Assembly (NCBI RefSeq): GCF_901542335.1
Contig: NZ_LR594036.1
Span: 2,046,001-2,110,000 of the forward strand
Length of the DNA: 64,000 nt
Direction of reading: 5' to 3'
Source: Streptococcus porcinus
GTDB taxonomy: Bacteria > Bacillota > Bacilli > Lactobacillales > Streptococcaceae
How positions within the stretch are numbered: position 1 is the first letter of the stretch; the number at the start of each line of letters is the position of its first letter. Made by a program: the position numbers and the translations under genes. Shown here in pieces: positions 14,649 through 26,190 of this stretch. A model generated the notes under the pieces. That model did no database searches and was not told the DNA's origin. It worked only from the letters and a program-made list of their open reading frames with translations.

Positions 14649-17507
14649 TTAGATAATATCTTTTTTCTTGAGTTTTAATCCTAATCCAAATAACAAAATG
14701 CTAGAAAACACTGTCATAAAGAAATTGCCATCATCACCAGTAGTTGGTAAACTTGATTTTAACGACTCTGGATTCATCTTTTTAAGGACTGAAGTATTTG
14801 TTGCTCCAATCTGAACCAATGGCTTTTGAGCTTCTTTACTAACGATTCCCATCTCAGAAATCTCTGACTTTGGAGCCGCTACAGTAAGTTTTGAACCAAC
14901 CGCAATCACTCGATCTTGAGCAGCATCAACTACTGGGCTACTATAAACAATGGACTCAAATCGACTATTAGGCCCATCTTGCACAAAATGGTATGAGACC
15001 ACACTCACTGTGGAAGAACCTTCTCGTCCCAAATTAAGAATTACCTGATCTCCAAGCGGAAGATGAGGATCATTAACATACTGAACCTGATAAGCAATCG
15101 GACTCGACTGCGACCTACCTACTTGATATTGTATTACCATTGGACGCATTTCTGCAACAAGGATTTCCTTAGTAGATGGTGTGATAACACCTGTCACTGG
15201 ATCAAGATTATAAGTTGTTGTCAACCTCACAAGACCATCTTGTCCAGCATCAACTACCTTAACTTGCCAATCACCAAGTGAACGGTCCTTCACTTCTTGG
15301 TAAACAACAGCCATAGCCACCTGTTTCTCACTGACTATCGGTTTAATCCCCTTAATAATGACTTGATCCTTAGCTATGCTAGAAGAAACAACTGACTCAG
15401 TTGCCACTAATCGATTATCACTGCCAAGTGTATAGGTCGTTCTAGTCGTTTCTGACCCATTTACACCTGCTTTTATGATATCACTTTGACCCGTAGGGTC
15501 ATAAGCTAACGTCATATCGCCTGCATAAACCGTTTTATAAGGTATTGACACTGTCGTCTCAACCGGCATTGCACCATAAATAACTCGACCATTAACTGGG
15601 GCAGTCACCGTGTTTGTGACTAAGTAAGGTACAACTCGAGCAGTCCTTGGATAGTCAAACAATTTATGATAAAGGTTAGCAAAATAATACTCTGACGCAG
15701 CAAATGGACTATACCCACTTCCATTTCTAGGCATATATGCATCCCCTGTAAGCGGGTTGGCAACAAATGTATCATAAGGAGTACCATATAAACGATGCAT
15801 GATGTATTGGCTTAGCCCTTCAGCAAATGCTTCCTCACTATTATCTCTGTAGTATGACCACACATCTGGGCGATCAAAATAAGTATGGTAAACATCTAAG
15901 AATTCTGTTGTGTCCGAAAGAGCCATGACCGTGTCAAGCGTGTTATCAGTATTGCGATCAGAGGTTTCCATATAAAGACCACTTTTGAAGTCAATAATAT
16001 GAGTCATTTCATGCAAAACAGTCGCTAACAATTCAGTATTATTAGACACATACTTCAAAGAAATCGATTGATCTGCAGAACTAGCTAAACCAAGTGTAGT
16101 TGCTCCCATACCAGGAATTTCCCCATCATAGATAACCAAATTAGCAATAACGCGCTGAATTTCTAAAGGGAGAGACTGTAGCCTTGCTTCAAAATCCTGC
16201 TTTTGATCATCAGGCATAGCTGTATGGCTATAATCGACATCAATCCTGACACTATCTCGGTAGTTATTATAGCGATGTGTTAAGGAATCAAATTGTCTGG
16301 TCATCAAATCCATATCAGCTTGTTGCTCAGCAGTTAAGGTGCCTAGTGCTGTTAATTGATTATAAGCCAGCTGTGCTCGTTGATAATCAGCTTTAATATC
16401 TGCATATAAAGCATCATTAATAATGTTACTATTGTTATATCTTAAGAAATCATCACTAGAGCTTGTCAAATTTTCTGGTACCAACTCTAGTCCGTAATCT
16501 TGAGCCGAAGTGTTCCACAAATCATCTTTACTCGCTTGCAGCAGTCGAGCATAAAATGTACTATCATCTGATAAGCCAAGTGTGGCTCTAAGTTGGGAGT
16601 TAGTTGGATCTAGCATTTCACTTGTTACAGGTCGAACCACTCGTGTTCGAGTAGTTGAACCATCAGCATTCGTAACAGTGATGTAGTCGTACATGTAGTT
16701 TTCAGCATACTGAGCATACTCCCTAACAGTGCTTTCACTTCTATTAAAGTCAGTAGGTAAAGCTGGCATAGGCACAAAAAGACTATCTACAGCAATCCTA
16801 TCACTAGGTAATACCTGTGTAGAATCAACATGGTAAAAAGGCTGATCAATCCATTTATAAGCTTCAGAATAAACAGCTGGACTTGTGGGAGCTGTGGTTT
16901 CTGTCTCTATCTTATATGTAGTAGTTGTACTGGTACTGCCATCAACCGCAGGACTGACAAGATCTGTCCCCACAGGTTTTGTAACATCAACACTGTATAC
17001 AGTAGTAGCTGGTGTCGTCGAGGTTACCATAGTCGTCGGCTTAGTTCCTAAGACAATGACTGTTTCGGTTGGCTCAATCCGCTGAACAGTAATTACTGGG
17101 TTACCATTAGCGTCTAAAGCTCCTGTCTGAGTGGTAATTAATTTACCATCAACACCTTGAGTCTGGATTTGTCGGTAACCTACAGCTTGGCTAGGATCTG
17201 AAACATATCGAATAGGACTAGAAATAACTGTTTCCGTAACAGTTGGAGTCGTCGGCACTGCTAAAGTCGTTGTTGCAGATGATGGAACTCCTCCACTAGT
17301 AGCTAAAGGTATTGTTGCAGTGGTACTAGTTGAGTTTGTAACAGCAGGTGTTGTCGTTACTAAACTAGTTGGTGATGTTGACGTTACTAGTCCAGTAGTC
17401 TCCTCTGCACCGACAACCTGAGTTGTTAGCATCACCCCTAATAAGATACTACCAACTCCCAGCACCGTTTTGCGGATGCTAAAAACTTCTTTTTTATCCC
17501 TAAACAT
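14649..17507 (-). CDS. LPXTG-anchored G5-domain zinc metallopeptidase (lethal-factor-like core)
   Basis: A 952-residue surface protein. A YSIRK-variant signal (FSIRKTVLGVGSILLGV) ends near residue 34; a Thr/Ser-rich linker follows. One G5-like domain sits at about 96-157 (ends VIVLGTKP). The core at about 205-660 has HEMTH at residues 499-503 (a HExxH zinc site) and EEAFAEGLSQY at 558-568, placed like the glutamate third ligand of gluzincins. HExxHxxD plus a later E-x-F-A-E block recalls anthrax lethal-factor/PPEP-type peptidases; that assignment is inferred. Three further G5-like repeats occupy about 660-920. LPTTG and a hydrophobic tail give sortase anchoring. It differs from pneumococcal Zmp proteins, whose anchor is N-terminal. 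The host target is unknown. Confidence 0.8.
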   Translation of the reverse strand: MFRDKKEVFSIRKTVLGVGSILLGVMLTTQVVGAEETTGLVTSTSPTSLVTTTPAVTNSTSTTATIPLATSGGVPSSATTTLAVPTTPTVTETVISSPIRYVSDPSQAVGYRQIQTQGVDGKLITTQTGALDANGNPVITVQRIEPTETVIVLGTKPTTMVTSTTPATTVYSVDVTKPVGTDLVSPAVDGSTSTTTTYKIETETTAPTSPAVYSEAYKWIDQPFYHVDSTQVLPSDRIAVDSLFVPMPALPTDFNRSESTVREYAQYAENYMYDYITVTNADGSTTRTRVVRPVTSEMLDPTNSQLRATLGLSDDSTFYARLLQASKDDLWNTSAQDYGLELVPENLTSSSDDFLRYNNSNIINDALYADIKADYQRAQLAYNQLTALGTLTAEQQADMDLMTRQFDSLTHRYNNYRDSVRIDVDYSHTAMPDDQKQDFEARLQSLPLEIQRVIANLVIYDGEIPGMGATTLGLASSADQSISLKYVSNNTELLATVLHEMTHIIDFKSGLYMETSDRNTDNTLDTVMALSDTTEFLDVYHTYFDRPDVWSYYRDNSEEAFAEGLSQYIMHRLYGTPYDTFVANPLTGDAYMPRNGSGYSPFAASEYYFANLYHKLFDYPRTARVVPYLVTNTVTAPVNGRVIYGAMPVETTVSIPYKTVYAGDMTLAYDPTGQSDIIKAGVNGSETTRTTYTLGSDNRLVATESVVSSSIAKDQVIIKGIKPIVSEKQVAMAVVYQEVKDRSLGDWQVKVVDAGQDGLVRLTTTYNLDPVTGVITPSTKEILVAEMRPMVIQYQVGRSQSSPIAYQVQYVNDPHLPLGDQVILNLGREGSSTVSVVSYHFVQDGPNSRFESIVYSSPVVDAAQDRVIAVGSKLTVAAPKSEISEMGIVSKEAQKPLVQIGATNTSVLKKMNPESLKSSLPTTGDDGNFFMTVFSSILLFGLGLKLKKKDII

Positions 17508-17555
17508 TCTCCTAATCCTCCCTTTTGTAACCTCTTTTTAATATTCCCTAACCTG

Positions 17556-17583
17556 ATTGTAGCATATATGTATTAATTCACAA
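17556..17583 (-). promoter_or_regulatory. Promoter of the G5/metallopeptidase gene
   Basis: Minus strand TTGTGA (17578-17583), 16 bases, TACAAT (17556-17561) with a TG extension. The ATG has an AGGAG Shine-Dalgarno only two to three bases away, and a second GGGAGG lies further upstream. Confidence 0.55.
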
Positions 17584-17615
17584 AAGGTTTTGCTATAATT
17601 TTTTAACAAATTAAA

Positions 17616-17649
17616 AAAGGTAGCAAAGATCAAGGCTCTTGCTACCTTT
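17616..17649 (-). terminator. Terminator of groESL
   Basis: An 11-base stem AAAGGTAGCAA / TTGCTACCTTT with a 12-base loop and T tract on the minus strand, just after the groEL stop. Confidence 0.85.
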
Positions 17650-17667
17650 CTAATGTCTCTTCTAACT

Positions 17668-19317
<1,650 letters not shown>

Positions 19318-19338
19318 CTATTGTAATGAGGTGACTAC

Positions 19339-19629
19339 TTATTCAGTAATAATTGCAATAATATCTGACTCTCTAATGATAGAAACTTTTTCTTCATTAA
19401 TGGTTACTTCTAAATCATGTCCGCTTTCAACTAAAACTTCTTGACCAACCTTAACAGAAGGTGATACAAGCTCACCAGTGATAGTTCGCATACCAGTTTC
19501 GCTAACGGCTACAACCTTAGCTTTTCTTGTTGACTCTTTTTGTGCTCCAGCAAGAACAAAGCCTCCGACTGTTTTTTCTTGCTCTTCATTAAATTTAACG
19601 ACCACGCGGTCACCTAATGGTTTTAACAT
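19339..19629 (-). CDS. groES: Co-chaperonin GroES
   Basis: A 96-residue co-chaperonin starting [20 protein letters not shown]. The mobile loop (about residues 17-32) and the C-terminal [11 protein letters not shown] strand fit the family. I chose the ATG at 19627-19629, which has a GGAGG Shine-Dalgarno eight bases upstream; a longer frame to 19671 would run into the CIRCE operator. It caps GroEL rings. Confidence 0.97.
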   Translation of the reverse strand: MLKPLGDRVVVKFNEEQEKTVGGFVLAGAQKESTRKAKVVAVSETGMRTITGELVSPSVKVGQEVLVESGHDLEVTINEEKVSIIRESDIIAIITE

Positions 19630-19664
19630 GAGTATTACCTCCAATAAATTGAATTTTATTATTT

Positions 19665-19691
19665 TTAGCACTTTTTTATATAGAGTGCTAG
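19665..19691 (-). promoter_or_regulatory. CIRCE operator (HrcA binding site)
   Basis: Inverted repeat TTAGCACTT-N9-GAGTGCTAG, matching TTAGCACTC-N9-GAGTGCTAA at 16 of 18 positions. It lies between the promoter and the groES start, the standard place for HrcA repression. Confidence 0.92.
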
Positions 19692-19702
19692 TTCTGTTTA
19701 CT

Positions 19703-19731
19703 ATTTTATCACTTGGTCAAAAATAGTCAAG
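19703..19731 (-). promoter_or_regulatory. groESL promoter overlapped by a CtsR box
   Basis: Minus strand TTGACT (19725-19730), 16 bases, TAAAAT (19703-19708). The plus strand at 19715-19731 reads GGTCAAAAATAGTCAAG, very close to the CtsR heptad repeat RGTCAAANANRGTCAAA and covering the -35. Together with the CIRCE element this gives dual HrcA/CtsR control. Confidence 0.8.
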
Positions 19732-19770
19732 AAAAAAGAGCCTAGTTTTTTACTAAACTCTCTCTTTATC

Positions 19771-22212
19771 TTATTCTATGTCACATTTTATTTTGCCTTT
19801 GGTTAAACCAACTTTTAATTTATTTCCAGAAGATAACTGTCCCGAAAGGAGTAGCTCTGACAATTTATCCTCAACTTCTGTTTGAATCGTTCTTCGAAGA
19901 GGACGAGCCCCCATTTCAACATCATAACCTTTTTCAGATAGGTATTTAAGTGCAGACGGTTGGAATTTTAGAGTAATTCCCTTTTCTTTTAGGGTAGCAA
20001 TTAATGGTTTCACCATAATCCTAACTACTTGTTGCATATCTTCTTGACTTAAACTGTGGAAAACAACCTTTTCATCAATTCGATTAATAAATTCAGGACG
20101 ATAAGTTTTCTTTAGTTCTTCTAAAATCCGTTTTTCCATAGCTTGGTGATCGTGACTAATATCTCTAACACCAAAACCTACAGTCTTATCATCTCGAAGT
20201 GCTGTCGCACCTAAATTGCTGGTCATGATAATAATAGTATTCGTGAAGTCAACTTTGCGACCACGGGAATCTGTCAGCACACCGTCATCCAAAACTTGAA
20301 GAAGAACGTTGAAAATATCTGGGTGAGCTTTTTCAACTTCATCAAAGAGCAAAACGGAGTAAGGCCTATTCCTTACTTTTTCTGTCAATTCTCCACCCTC
20401 GTCATAGCCCACATATCCTGGAGGAGCACCATTAAGACGACTGGCTGAAAATTTTTCCATGTACTCTGACATATCGAAACGAATCAATGCTGATTCATCA
20501 TCAAATAAAACTTCAGCCAAGGCTTTCGCCAGCTCTGTTTTCCCAACACCTGTGGGACCTAGAAACATAAATGAACCAATTGGCCGTTTGCCAGTGCGAA
20601 TACCAGATTGGTTACGACGTATAGCCCTTGAAATAGCTGAAATAGCCTCGTCTTGACCAATAACGCGTTTGTGTAATTCTTCCTCTAAACGAAGGTATTT
20701 TTGGCTATCAGCTTGGCTAATTTTCTCAAGCGGTATGCCTGATAGTCTACTCAAAGTTGCCATAATATCATCTTCTGTAACTGGGGTTGGGTTGGGCTTT
20801 GTTTTCTGACCAGCCTTTAACAGACTAGCCACCTTTTTAAAATCCTTATCTAGGATAGCTTGATCAATAGGACTTAAAAGGGAGGGAGCCTCTTTTTTGA
20901 TTAGTCCCTGAACTGTTGCACTTGCCTCATCTAAGAGGTCTATAGCAGAATCTGGCAGGTTTTTGCTAGTTAAATAACGATGTGCAACTTTAACAGCCAC
21001 TTTGACAGCCTGATCAGAAATACCAACATTATGATACATCTCATAAGAAGATTTTAGACCAAGAAGAATTTGGTAAGCATCTTCAAGGCTTGGTTCTTCA
21101 ATTAAAATTTTAGCAAAACGACGAGATAGAGCTGCATCTTTTTCAATATGTTTTTGATATTCTTCCTGAGTTGTTGCACCTACCATATGTAGCGTTCCAC
21201 GAGACAAGGCTGGTTTCAAGATATTAGCTGCATCTAAGGTACTATCGATACCACTTCCAGACCCCATAATCGTATGTAATTCATCAACAAAAAGAATGAT
21301 TTTCCCATCAGCTTCGATATCATCTATTATTTGGTTCATCCGCTCTTCAAAATCACCACGAAAACGGGTTCCTGCAACCACACTCATCATGTCCAATTCC
21401 AAAACTCGCATCTCCTGCAATTCGTAGGGAATAGCCCCCTCGACAATTCGTTGAGCTAGTCCATACGCCAAAGCCGTTTTCCCAACACCCGCATCTCCGA
21501 CTAAGACCGGATTATTCTTGGTCTTGCGGCTCAATACCTGGACCATCCGAGTAATTTCTTTATCTCGACCAATCACCGGTTCTAAAAGTCCTTGACTGGC
21601 CATCTGCGTTAAGTCACGTGTGAAATCAGAAAGTTCACCTGCTGAACTTGCCGGTTTCATCATATCTGAGAAGGTCCCACCTGCTTTTGATTTTTTAGGT
21701 TTGCGTAATTCATAAATAGCTTTAATAGTCTCTTTACTATAGGCAGCCTGTCTTTCAATTGCTTTACGTAAATCAGAGATTTTCAACTCCCCTTGACCCT
21801 CATCTCGTAGTTTAAAACCAGCCATTTCAAGTAAACGTGCTGCCATCACATCAGGGTTCAATAATATTGCAAAAAGCACGTGTTCCGATCCCACTTCCTG
21901 GGCACCTGTTACTTGACGGATAGCATCTGAAAACTGGAGAATTTTTGTTAAAGTTCTAGACTGACCTTTTAAAGTCCATTCTTTCACATCATCATTTGGT
22001 GTTTGTCCCATAGCCAAAATAGCTGCCGCTTCATATTCTTCTATGGCAACTTTATCATCAAATTCATTGAAAACAAGTCCCGCGAGTGAATTGTTAACCA
22101 CAACCATTGCTAAAAGAAGATGCCAGGTTTCTAAATATTGGCTATCAAAGCGTGCAGCTTGATATTGAGCCTGCTTGAAAATTTCTTGCATTTTAAGTGA
22201 GTAATCTATCAT
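19771..22212 (-). CDS. clpC: Clp ATPase subunit ClpC
   Basis: An 813-residue HSP100 ATPase of the ClpC type. A Clp N domain (residues 1-150) precedes AAA module 1 with Walker [14 protein letters not shown] and Walker [14 protein letters not shown] middle region then leads to AAA module 2 with [14 protein letters not shown] and [13 protein letters not shown], and a ClpB-D2-type C-terminal domain. It unfolds substrates, with ClpP for degradation. It overlaps the ctsR stop by one base and is co-transcribed with it, so CtsR controls its own gene and clpC. Confidence 0.97.
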   Translation of the reverse strand: MIDYSLKMQEIFKQAQYQAARFDSQYLETWHLLLAMVVVNNSLAGLVFNEFDDKVAIEEYEAAAILAMGQTPNDDVKEWTLKGQSRTLTKILQFSDAIRQVTGAQEVGSEHVLFAILLNPDVMAARLLEMAGFKLRDEGQGELKISDLRKAIERQAAYSKETIKAIYELRKPKKSKAGGTFSDMMKPASSAGELSDFTRDLTQMASQGLLEPVIGRDKEITRMVQVLSRKTKNNPVLVGDAGVGKTALAYGLAQRIVEGAIPYELQEMRVLELDMMSVVAGTRFRGDFEERMNQIIDDIEADGKIILFVDELHTIMGSGSGIDSTLDAANILKPALSRGTLHMVGATTQEEYQKHIEKDAALSRRFAKILIEEPSLEDAYQILLGLKSSYEMYHNVGISDQAVKVAVKVAHRYLTSKNLPDSAIDLLDEASATVQGLIKKEAPSLLSPIDQAILDKDFKKVASLLKAGQKTKPNPTPVTEDDIMATLSRLSGIPLEKISQADSQKYLRLEEELHKRVIGQDEAISAISRAIRRNQSGIRTGKRPIGSFMFLGPTGVGKTELAKALAEVLFDDESALIRFDMSEYMEKFSASRLNGAPPGYVGYDEGGELTEKVRNRPYSVLLFDEVEKAHPDIFNVLLQVLDDGVLTDSRGRKVDFTNTIIIMTSNLGATALRDDKTVGFGVRDISHDHQAMEKRILEELKKTYRPEFINRIDEKVVFHSLSQEDMQQVVRIMVKPLIATLKEKGITLKFQPSALKYLSEKGYDVEMGARPLRRTIQTEVEDKLSELLLSGQLSSGNKLKVGLTKGKIKCDIE

Positions 22213-22673
22213 TAATTGCTTCCCTTCCTGTCAATACGCTGTAGCAAACGATATAGCATACGCGCACGAATAGCAGATGCGTCTGCCCCTAGAACTTCAT
22301 CAGAGGCCATTGCTAAGATAACGTTCCCCTCGCGTTCAGTAATTAAATGTTCATCAAATAATAATTGAATAGAATCAGTAAAAACAACTTCACTCACCTG
22401 CTGACCAATATTTGCAGTTAAATTGCCAATGAGATGGTGTTTGTCTGAAAAGTGCACTTTAGCAATTCGAATATAGCCACCGCCACCCCGCTTACTCTCA
22501 ACTTCATATCCCCGACTTTCAGTGAAACGGGTTTTAATAACATAATTAATCTGACTTGGTACCACTTGAAAAGAATCTGCTAATAGGGAACGTTTAATTT
22601 CGGCAATCCCCGATTGAGCTAATAACTCTTTGATATATTCCTCAATGCTATCCGATGTGTTTTTTGTCGGCAT
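22212..22673 (-). CDS. ctsR: Heat-shock repressor CtsR
   Basis: A 153-residue repressor of class III heat-shock genes, starting MPTKNTSDSIEEYIKELLAQ. The winged helix-turn-helix occupies residues 1-75, with the glycine-rich wing SKRGGGGYIRI (the heat-sensing element in known CtsR proteins). I took the ATG at 22671-22673 after a GAAGGGGTGA Shine-Dalgarno; a TTG directly upstream is possible. McsA/McsB genes, which follow ctsR in bacilli, are absent as in other streptococci. It represses its own promoter and probably groESL. Confidence 0.96.
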   Translation of the reverse strand: MPTKNTSDSIEEYIKELLAQSGIAEIKRSLLADSFQVVPSQINYVIKTRFTESRGYEVESKRGGGGYIRIAKVHFSDKHHLIGNLTANIGQQVSEVVFTDSIQLLFDEHLITEREGNVILAMASDEVLGADASAIRARMLYRLLQRIDRKGSN

Positions 22674-22701
22674 CAACTCACCCCTTCATTTCTACTCAAT
22701 T

Positions 22702-22727
22702 TTTGACTAAAACTGACTTTTATTATA
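22702..22727 (-). promoter_or_regulatory. ctsR-clpC -10 element and CtsR box
   Basis: TATAAT on the minus strand at 22722-22727, with TTGCTT about 18 bases upstream. Just downstream the minus strand reads AGTCAGTTTTAGTCAAA (22702-22718), a CtsR repeat with two deviations in the first heptad. This allows autorepression. Confidence 0.75.
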
Positions 22728-22793
22728 ACAAATTGCAGATGTGAAAAGCAAATCTTTGTTTGCTAAAACAATCTCTTTGGTTCATATAGACAC

Positions 22794-22821
22794 AAAAAAG
22801 GCAGAAACTAGTCCGCCTTTT
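22794..22821 (-). terminator. Terminator of the cold-shock gene
   Basis: Minus strand AAAAGGC / GCCTTTTTT with a 13-base loop, just past the csp stop codon. Confidence 0.75.
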
Positions 22822-22844
22822 CTTTATCTATTGTTCATTACTGA

Positions 22845-23048
22845 TTAAGATAATTTAGTGATATTCACTGCTTGAGGGCCACGTTGACCTTCTTCAACAT
22901 CAAATTCAACTTTTTGACCTTCATCTAAAGTTTTGAAACCATCAGACTGAATTGCTGAAAAATGTGCGAAGACATCTTGACCTTCCTCAGTTGAGATAAA
23001 ACCGAAACCTTTTTCAGCGTTAAACCATTTAACTGTACCTTGTGCCAT
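22845..23048 (-). CDS. Cold-shock protein (CspA family)
   Basis: A 67-residue OB-fold RNA chaperone starting [20 protein letters not shown]. Both RNA-binding motifs, KGFGFI and VFAHF, are intact. The ATG at 23046-23048 lies nine bases after a GGAAG Shine-Dalgarno; an ATG two codons earlier is too close to it. A consensus promoter at 23148-23176 implies a 5' leader of about 90 bases, as expected for thermoregulated csp mRNAs. Monocistronic. Confidence 0.95.
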   Translation of the reverse strand: MAQGTVKWFNAEKGFGFISTEEGQDVFAHFSAIQSDGFKTLDEGQKVEFDVEEGQRGPQAVNITKLS

Positions 23049-23147
23049 ATACATCCACTTCCTTTCTAATAAAGCTATTGTGTAAAACTAGAGAGAAATG
23101 AAGATGTTAAAACACAAATATTTACTCAAAAACTAATTTACAATCCC

Positions 23148-23176
23148 AGTTTAACAGAGAATAAGGGTATTGTCAA
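23148..23176 (-). promoter_or_regulatory. Promoter of the cold-shock gene
   Basis: Minus strand TTGACA (23171-23176), 17 bases, TAAACT (23148-23153). The predicted start near 23141 gives a long untranslated leader. Confidence 0.8.
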
Positions 23177-23395
23177 GGCAAAACATTAAAACTCCTTTAA
23201 AACTTTAAAAAATAAATTAAATAGAAAGCGTTTAACTAGATCAAGGTAGTTTTTAGTTGAGTTTCTCCTCTCTCTAGGCTAAAATGTGTTGTATAAAGAA
23301 GTCACTATTTTTAACAGCTCAAAGTCATTAATTTCTTTGAGATAATTAATGAAAAATTAAGCGAATTGCTAAAATAGGCGATTATAGGAGAGAAC

Positions 23396-23665
23396 ATGTC
23401 CAACACCAACTTAGTAGACCGCATTCAAACTATGCGTCAAAAATATATTAACAATTACCCTACAGAGAAACTAAAGGCAGATTACACCTGTTCAGATATC
23501 AGAAAAGCTAAAAAATTAAAAAAGAAGCTTATTGCTCTTGAAAAAGAACGTTGCCACAAATTAATTGAACATATTGATGTCACTGAGATTGACCAAAAAA
23601 TTGCTATTTTAAAAAATAACTACATTAATGAAAGTCAGTCATCTCATAAACAGGAAAAATCTTAA
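23396..23665 (+). CDS. Small charged helical protein, unknown function, upstream of antiporter
   Basis: An 89-residue Lys-rich protein (MSNTNLVDRIQTMRQKYINN...) predicted to be largely helical with coiled-coil character at residues 35-75. No recognised domain, signal peptide or membrane segment. TAGGAGAG precedes the ATG. Two bases separate its stop from the antiporter start, so the pair is one operon. A regulatory or accessory role for the antiporter is a guess from context only. Confidence 0.7.
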   Translation: MSNTNLVDRIQTMRQKYINNYPTEKLKADYTCSDIRKAKKLKKKLIALEKERCHKLIEHIDVTEIDQKIAILKNNYINESQSSHKQEKS

Positions 23666-23667
23666 TC

Positions 23668-25737
23668 ATGCCAATAGCTATAATTGTCATCACCTTTTTA
23701 CTTTCCCTCATCTTATCCAACGTTATTAATCGTATTATTCCTCAGATACCTTTACCCGCTATACAACTCTTTTTTGGTATTCTATTTGGAATTTTTAGCA
23801 AAGATCAAGCTTTAATTCTAAACCCTGAGCTTTTTCTAGCTTTTGTTATCGCACCTTTAAACTTTCGTGAAGGTCAAGAAAGTGATGTTAAAAGTTTTCT
23901 AAAGTCACGCAATCTGGTTTTATTCCTTATCTTGCCTACTGTTTTTTTAACCACTATTCTTATGGGGCTCAGTATTAAGGCCTTACTTCCTGTAGAATTA
24001 CCCCTTGCTCTATGTTTTGCTATGGGGGCTTCTTTAGCCCCAACTGACGCCGTAGCCTTCTTATCCCTTGCTAAGCGTTTTAAGTTTCCTAATCAAATCA
24101 AAAATATTCTTACTTCCGAAGGGCTTTTAAATGACGCTAGTGGTCTAGTTGCTTTTCAGTTTGCCCTCATTGCTCTTACTACAGGCTATTTTTCTCTGAC
24201 AAAAGCAGGGCTCCAATTATTAATTTCCATTGTCGGAGGGTTAGCTGTTGGTATCATCTTTGCATTATTAAATAGAATCTTTTTGTCTATCCTAGAAAAA
24301 TATGACGCTGCCGATGTTACAGGAGCTCTATTACTTGAGTTAACTCTTCCTTTCGTTGTTTACTTTATTGCTCATGTGTTAAATGTTTCAGGTATTATTG
24401 CAGTTGTTATTGCTGGGGTTATGCAAGCCAACCGACTTAAAAAAGTTACCTTATTCGATGCACAAGTTGATCGTGTGACAACAATTATCTGGGAGACTAT
24501 AAATTTTATGTTAAATGGTCTTGTCTTTATGATATTTGGCATGGAATTAGCTCAATTTACTAGTCCCGCAATCGCTAATCCAAACTATAGCAATGTTTCC
24601 CTCTTTCTACTGGTTTTTGCCCTCACTGCGATTCTATTCCTCATTCGTTACGTGTTAATCTTCAGTTATTTTTGGATAAGGAGTCTAAAGACTCGTAAAA
24701 GTATTCAAAAATACTGGAAACATATCAACCTTCTAACAGTTTCTGGTGTTAAAGGAAGTGTCTCTATCGCTATCATTTTATTGCTCCCAAAATTGACTGG
24801 AGTTCAAAATAGCATCGCTTTATTTATTGTCGGTTCAGTGACCTTGTTGAGTTTTTTGAGTGGCTTGCTTATTCTTCCTAAACTAGCACCTTTAGTGACC
24901 ACATCTCAAAATCTTGTAACTAAAATCGCACTCTTGACAGATGTTTTACAGAACCTAGCGATGGAGAGTAGAACAGCACCAGCTAACCAAGCAGCACTCT
25001 ACTACGTCATGGACAGTTATAATAATAGAATTGAAAACCTAATTTTGGAGCAAGAGCCCAATAATGTCAAAGAAGAATTAGCGGAATTACAGTTGCTCAC
25101 CCTAACAATTGAAAGCGAAGGCTTAGAGCATGCTTACAAACAAAAGAAAATCAATATCATCGAGTACCGTGTCTACCAGAATTACATAAAATTACTTGAA
25201 AGACAGGTTAATCGTAGCTTTATCTCAAGTTTCAGCTACACAATTACTATTCTTTTACGCGTTTTACGTCATCTTTTACGAGAACTCCTTTCCTTTGGAG
25301 GGCGAAATGATAGAGTATCAACCACTTTCAGACAAGGAACACATCTTTCGCAGGAGAACCGAGATCATCTAACGGAATTGTATTTAGACAATACCGAGCT
25401 TATTATGGAAACTTTAGAAGATTTAGAAGGATTCTACACAACATCACTGGTTGATTTTCTGCAAAATCAACGCCTCCAAAAAGCAGAACTAATTAAATCT
25501 GGTTTATTTGTGGAACGCGTTATTGCCAATTTTATTCCCGATATTAGCGGGGAAAGATTGCATGGGTATTATCTAGAAAGACAGTTTATTTCTAATTATG
25601 AACAGCGAGGTGAACTAACAGCTAAAGAAGCTCAAGCCTTACGTGATGAAGTTAATGAACTAGAAAGTTATTCCTTACGCGAGAGCTCCCCCAACTTTGC
25701 CTACGACCTTATTAAATATCGACACACAACGAAGTGA
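23668..25737 (+). CDS. Na+/H+ antiporter, CPA1 (NhaP/NhaK-like) family
   Basis: A 689-residue monovalent cation/proton antiporter. About 12 membrane segments fill residues 1-410. The block ASLAPTDAVAFLSLAKRF and GLLNDASGLVAFQ carry the Asp residues of the CPA1 ion site. A cytoplasmic C-terminal domain of about 270 residues follows, rich in charged helices. It exchanges Na+ (or K+) for H+ and supports pH and salt balance. Ion preference cannot be read from sequence. It forms an operon with the preceding small gene and ends in a strong terminator. Confidence 0.92.
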   Translation: MPIAIIVITFLLSLILSNVINRIIPQIPLPAIQLFFGILFGIFSKDQALILNPELFLAFVIAPLNFREGQESDVKSFLKSRNLVLFLILPTVFLTTILMGLSIKALLPVELPLALCFAMGASLAPTDAVAFLSLAKRFKFPNQIKNILTSEGLLNDASGLVAFQFALIALTTGYFSLTKAGLQLLISIVGGLAVGIIFALLNRIFLSILEKYDAADVTGALLLELTLPFVVYFIAHVLNVSGIIAVVIAGVMQANRLKKVTLFDAQVDRVTTIIWETINFMLNGLVFMIFGMELAQFTSPAIANPNYSNVSLFLLVFALTAILFLIRYVLIFSYFWIRSLKTRKSIQKYWKHINLLTVSGVKGSVSIAIILLLPKLTGVQNSIALFIVGSVTLLSFLSGLLILPKLAPLVTTSQNLVTKIALLTDVLQNLAMESRTAPANQAALYYVMDSYNNRIENLILEQEPNNVKEELAELQLLTLTIESEGLEHAYKQKKINIIEYRVYQNYIKLLERQVNRSFISSFSYTITILLRVLRHLLRELLSFGGRNDRVSTTFRQGTHLSQENRDHLTELYLDNTELIMETLEDLEGFYTTSLVDFLQNQRLQKAELIKSGLFVERVIANFIPDISGERLHGYYLERQFISNYEQRGELTAKEAQALRDEVNELESYSLRESSPNFAYDLIKYRHTTK

Positions 25738-25759
25738 CCTCCTCACTTCGTTTTTTTGA
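25728..25759 (+). terminator. Terminator of the antiporter gene
   Basis: Perfect 10-base stem AACGAAGTGA / TCACTTCGTT with a 5-base loop and seven T. The 5' arm includes the stop codon. Confidence 0.88.
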
Positions 25760-25901
25760 GCAAATCAACTGAAGTACCACTAGTTAGTTGTAAAATAGAA
25801 TTACGATAACTACTACTAGTACATGTATCAGAAAAGAGCTTCTAAGCAGGACAAATTCAAATCTATTTTTGATACTAAACGACAATATTAAGGAGGTTAT
25901 T

Positions 25902-26190
25902 ATGAAAACGATTAGACACTTTCACCATATTAGCGTCAATGTTTAAGATGCTCGAAAAAATTTAGACTTTTACAGAGATATCTTACAATCAAGTTTCGTT
26001 AAAAAATTTAACTTCAATGACCCAAGTGATTATCATCACTATTTTGCTAACCAAGAAGCAGAGCCTGTACAGCTTCCTTAACCACACTAACTTGAATGTT
26101 ATAACAATCCGTAATCGTAAGTATTTCAAATCCATCTATTTTCGTGAGCTCGGCAAAGTTATTTTTGAATTGGCAACTCAAGAAGCAGTT
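25902..26190 (+). pseudogene. Decayed VOC-family ring-cleaving dioxygenase (MhqO-like)
   Basis: An AAGGAGG site precedes an ATG and the frame MKTIRHFHHISVNV, then a stop at codon 15, then DARKNLDFYRDILQSS and DPSDYHHYFANQEAEP. This follows the N-terminal half of VOC dioxygenases. A second piece near 26130-26180, SIYFRELGKVIFELAT, matches the family's later metal-site strand, so the middle is deleted. Premature stop plus internal deletion indicate a dead gene. The intact family opens or modifies quinone-type compounds. Confidence 0.7.

Noticed and set aside
16830..17085. Plus-strand frames opposite the G5/metallopeptidase N-terminus
   Set aside because: Antisense shadows of a Thr/Val-rich coding region; no ribosome-binding sites.
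23226..23241. cre-like sequence AGAAAGCGTTTAAC upstream of the antiporter operon
   Set aside because: Lacks both the leading TG and the trailing CA of the consensus, and no promoter is positioned around it.
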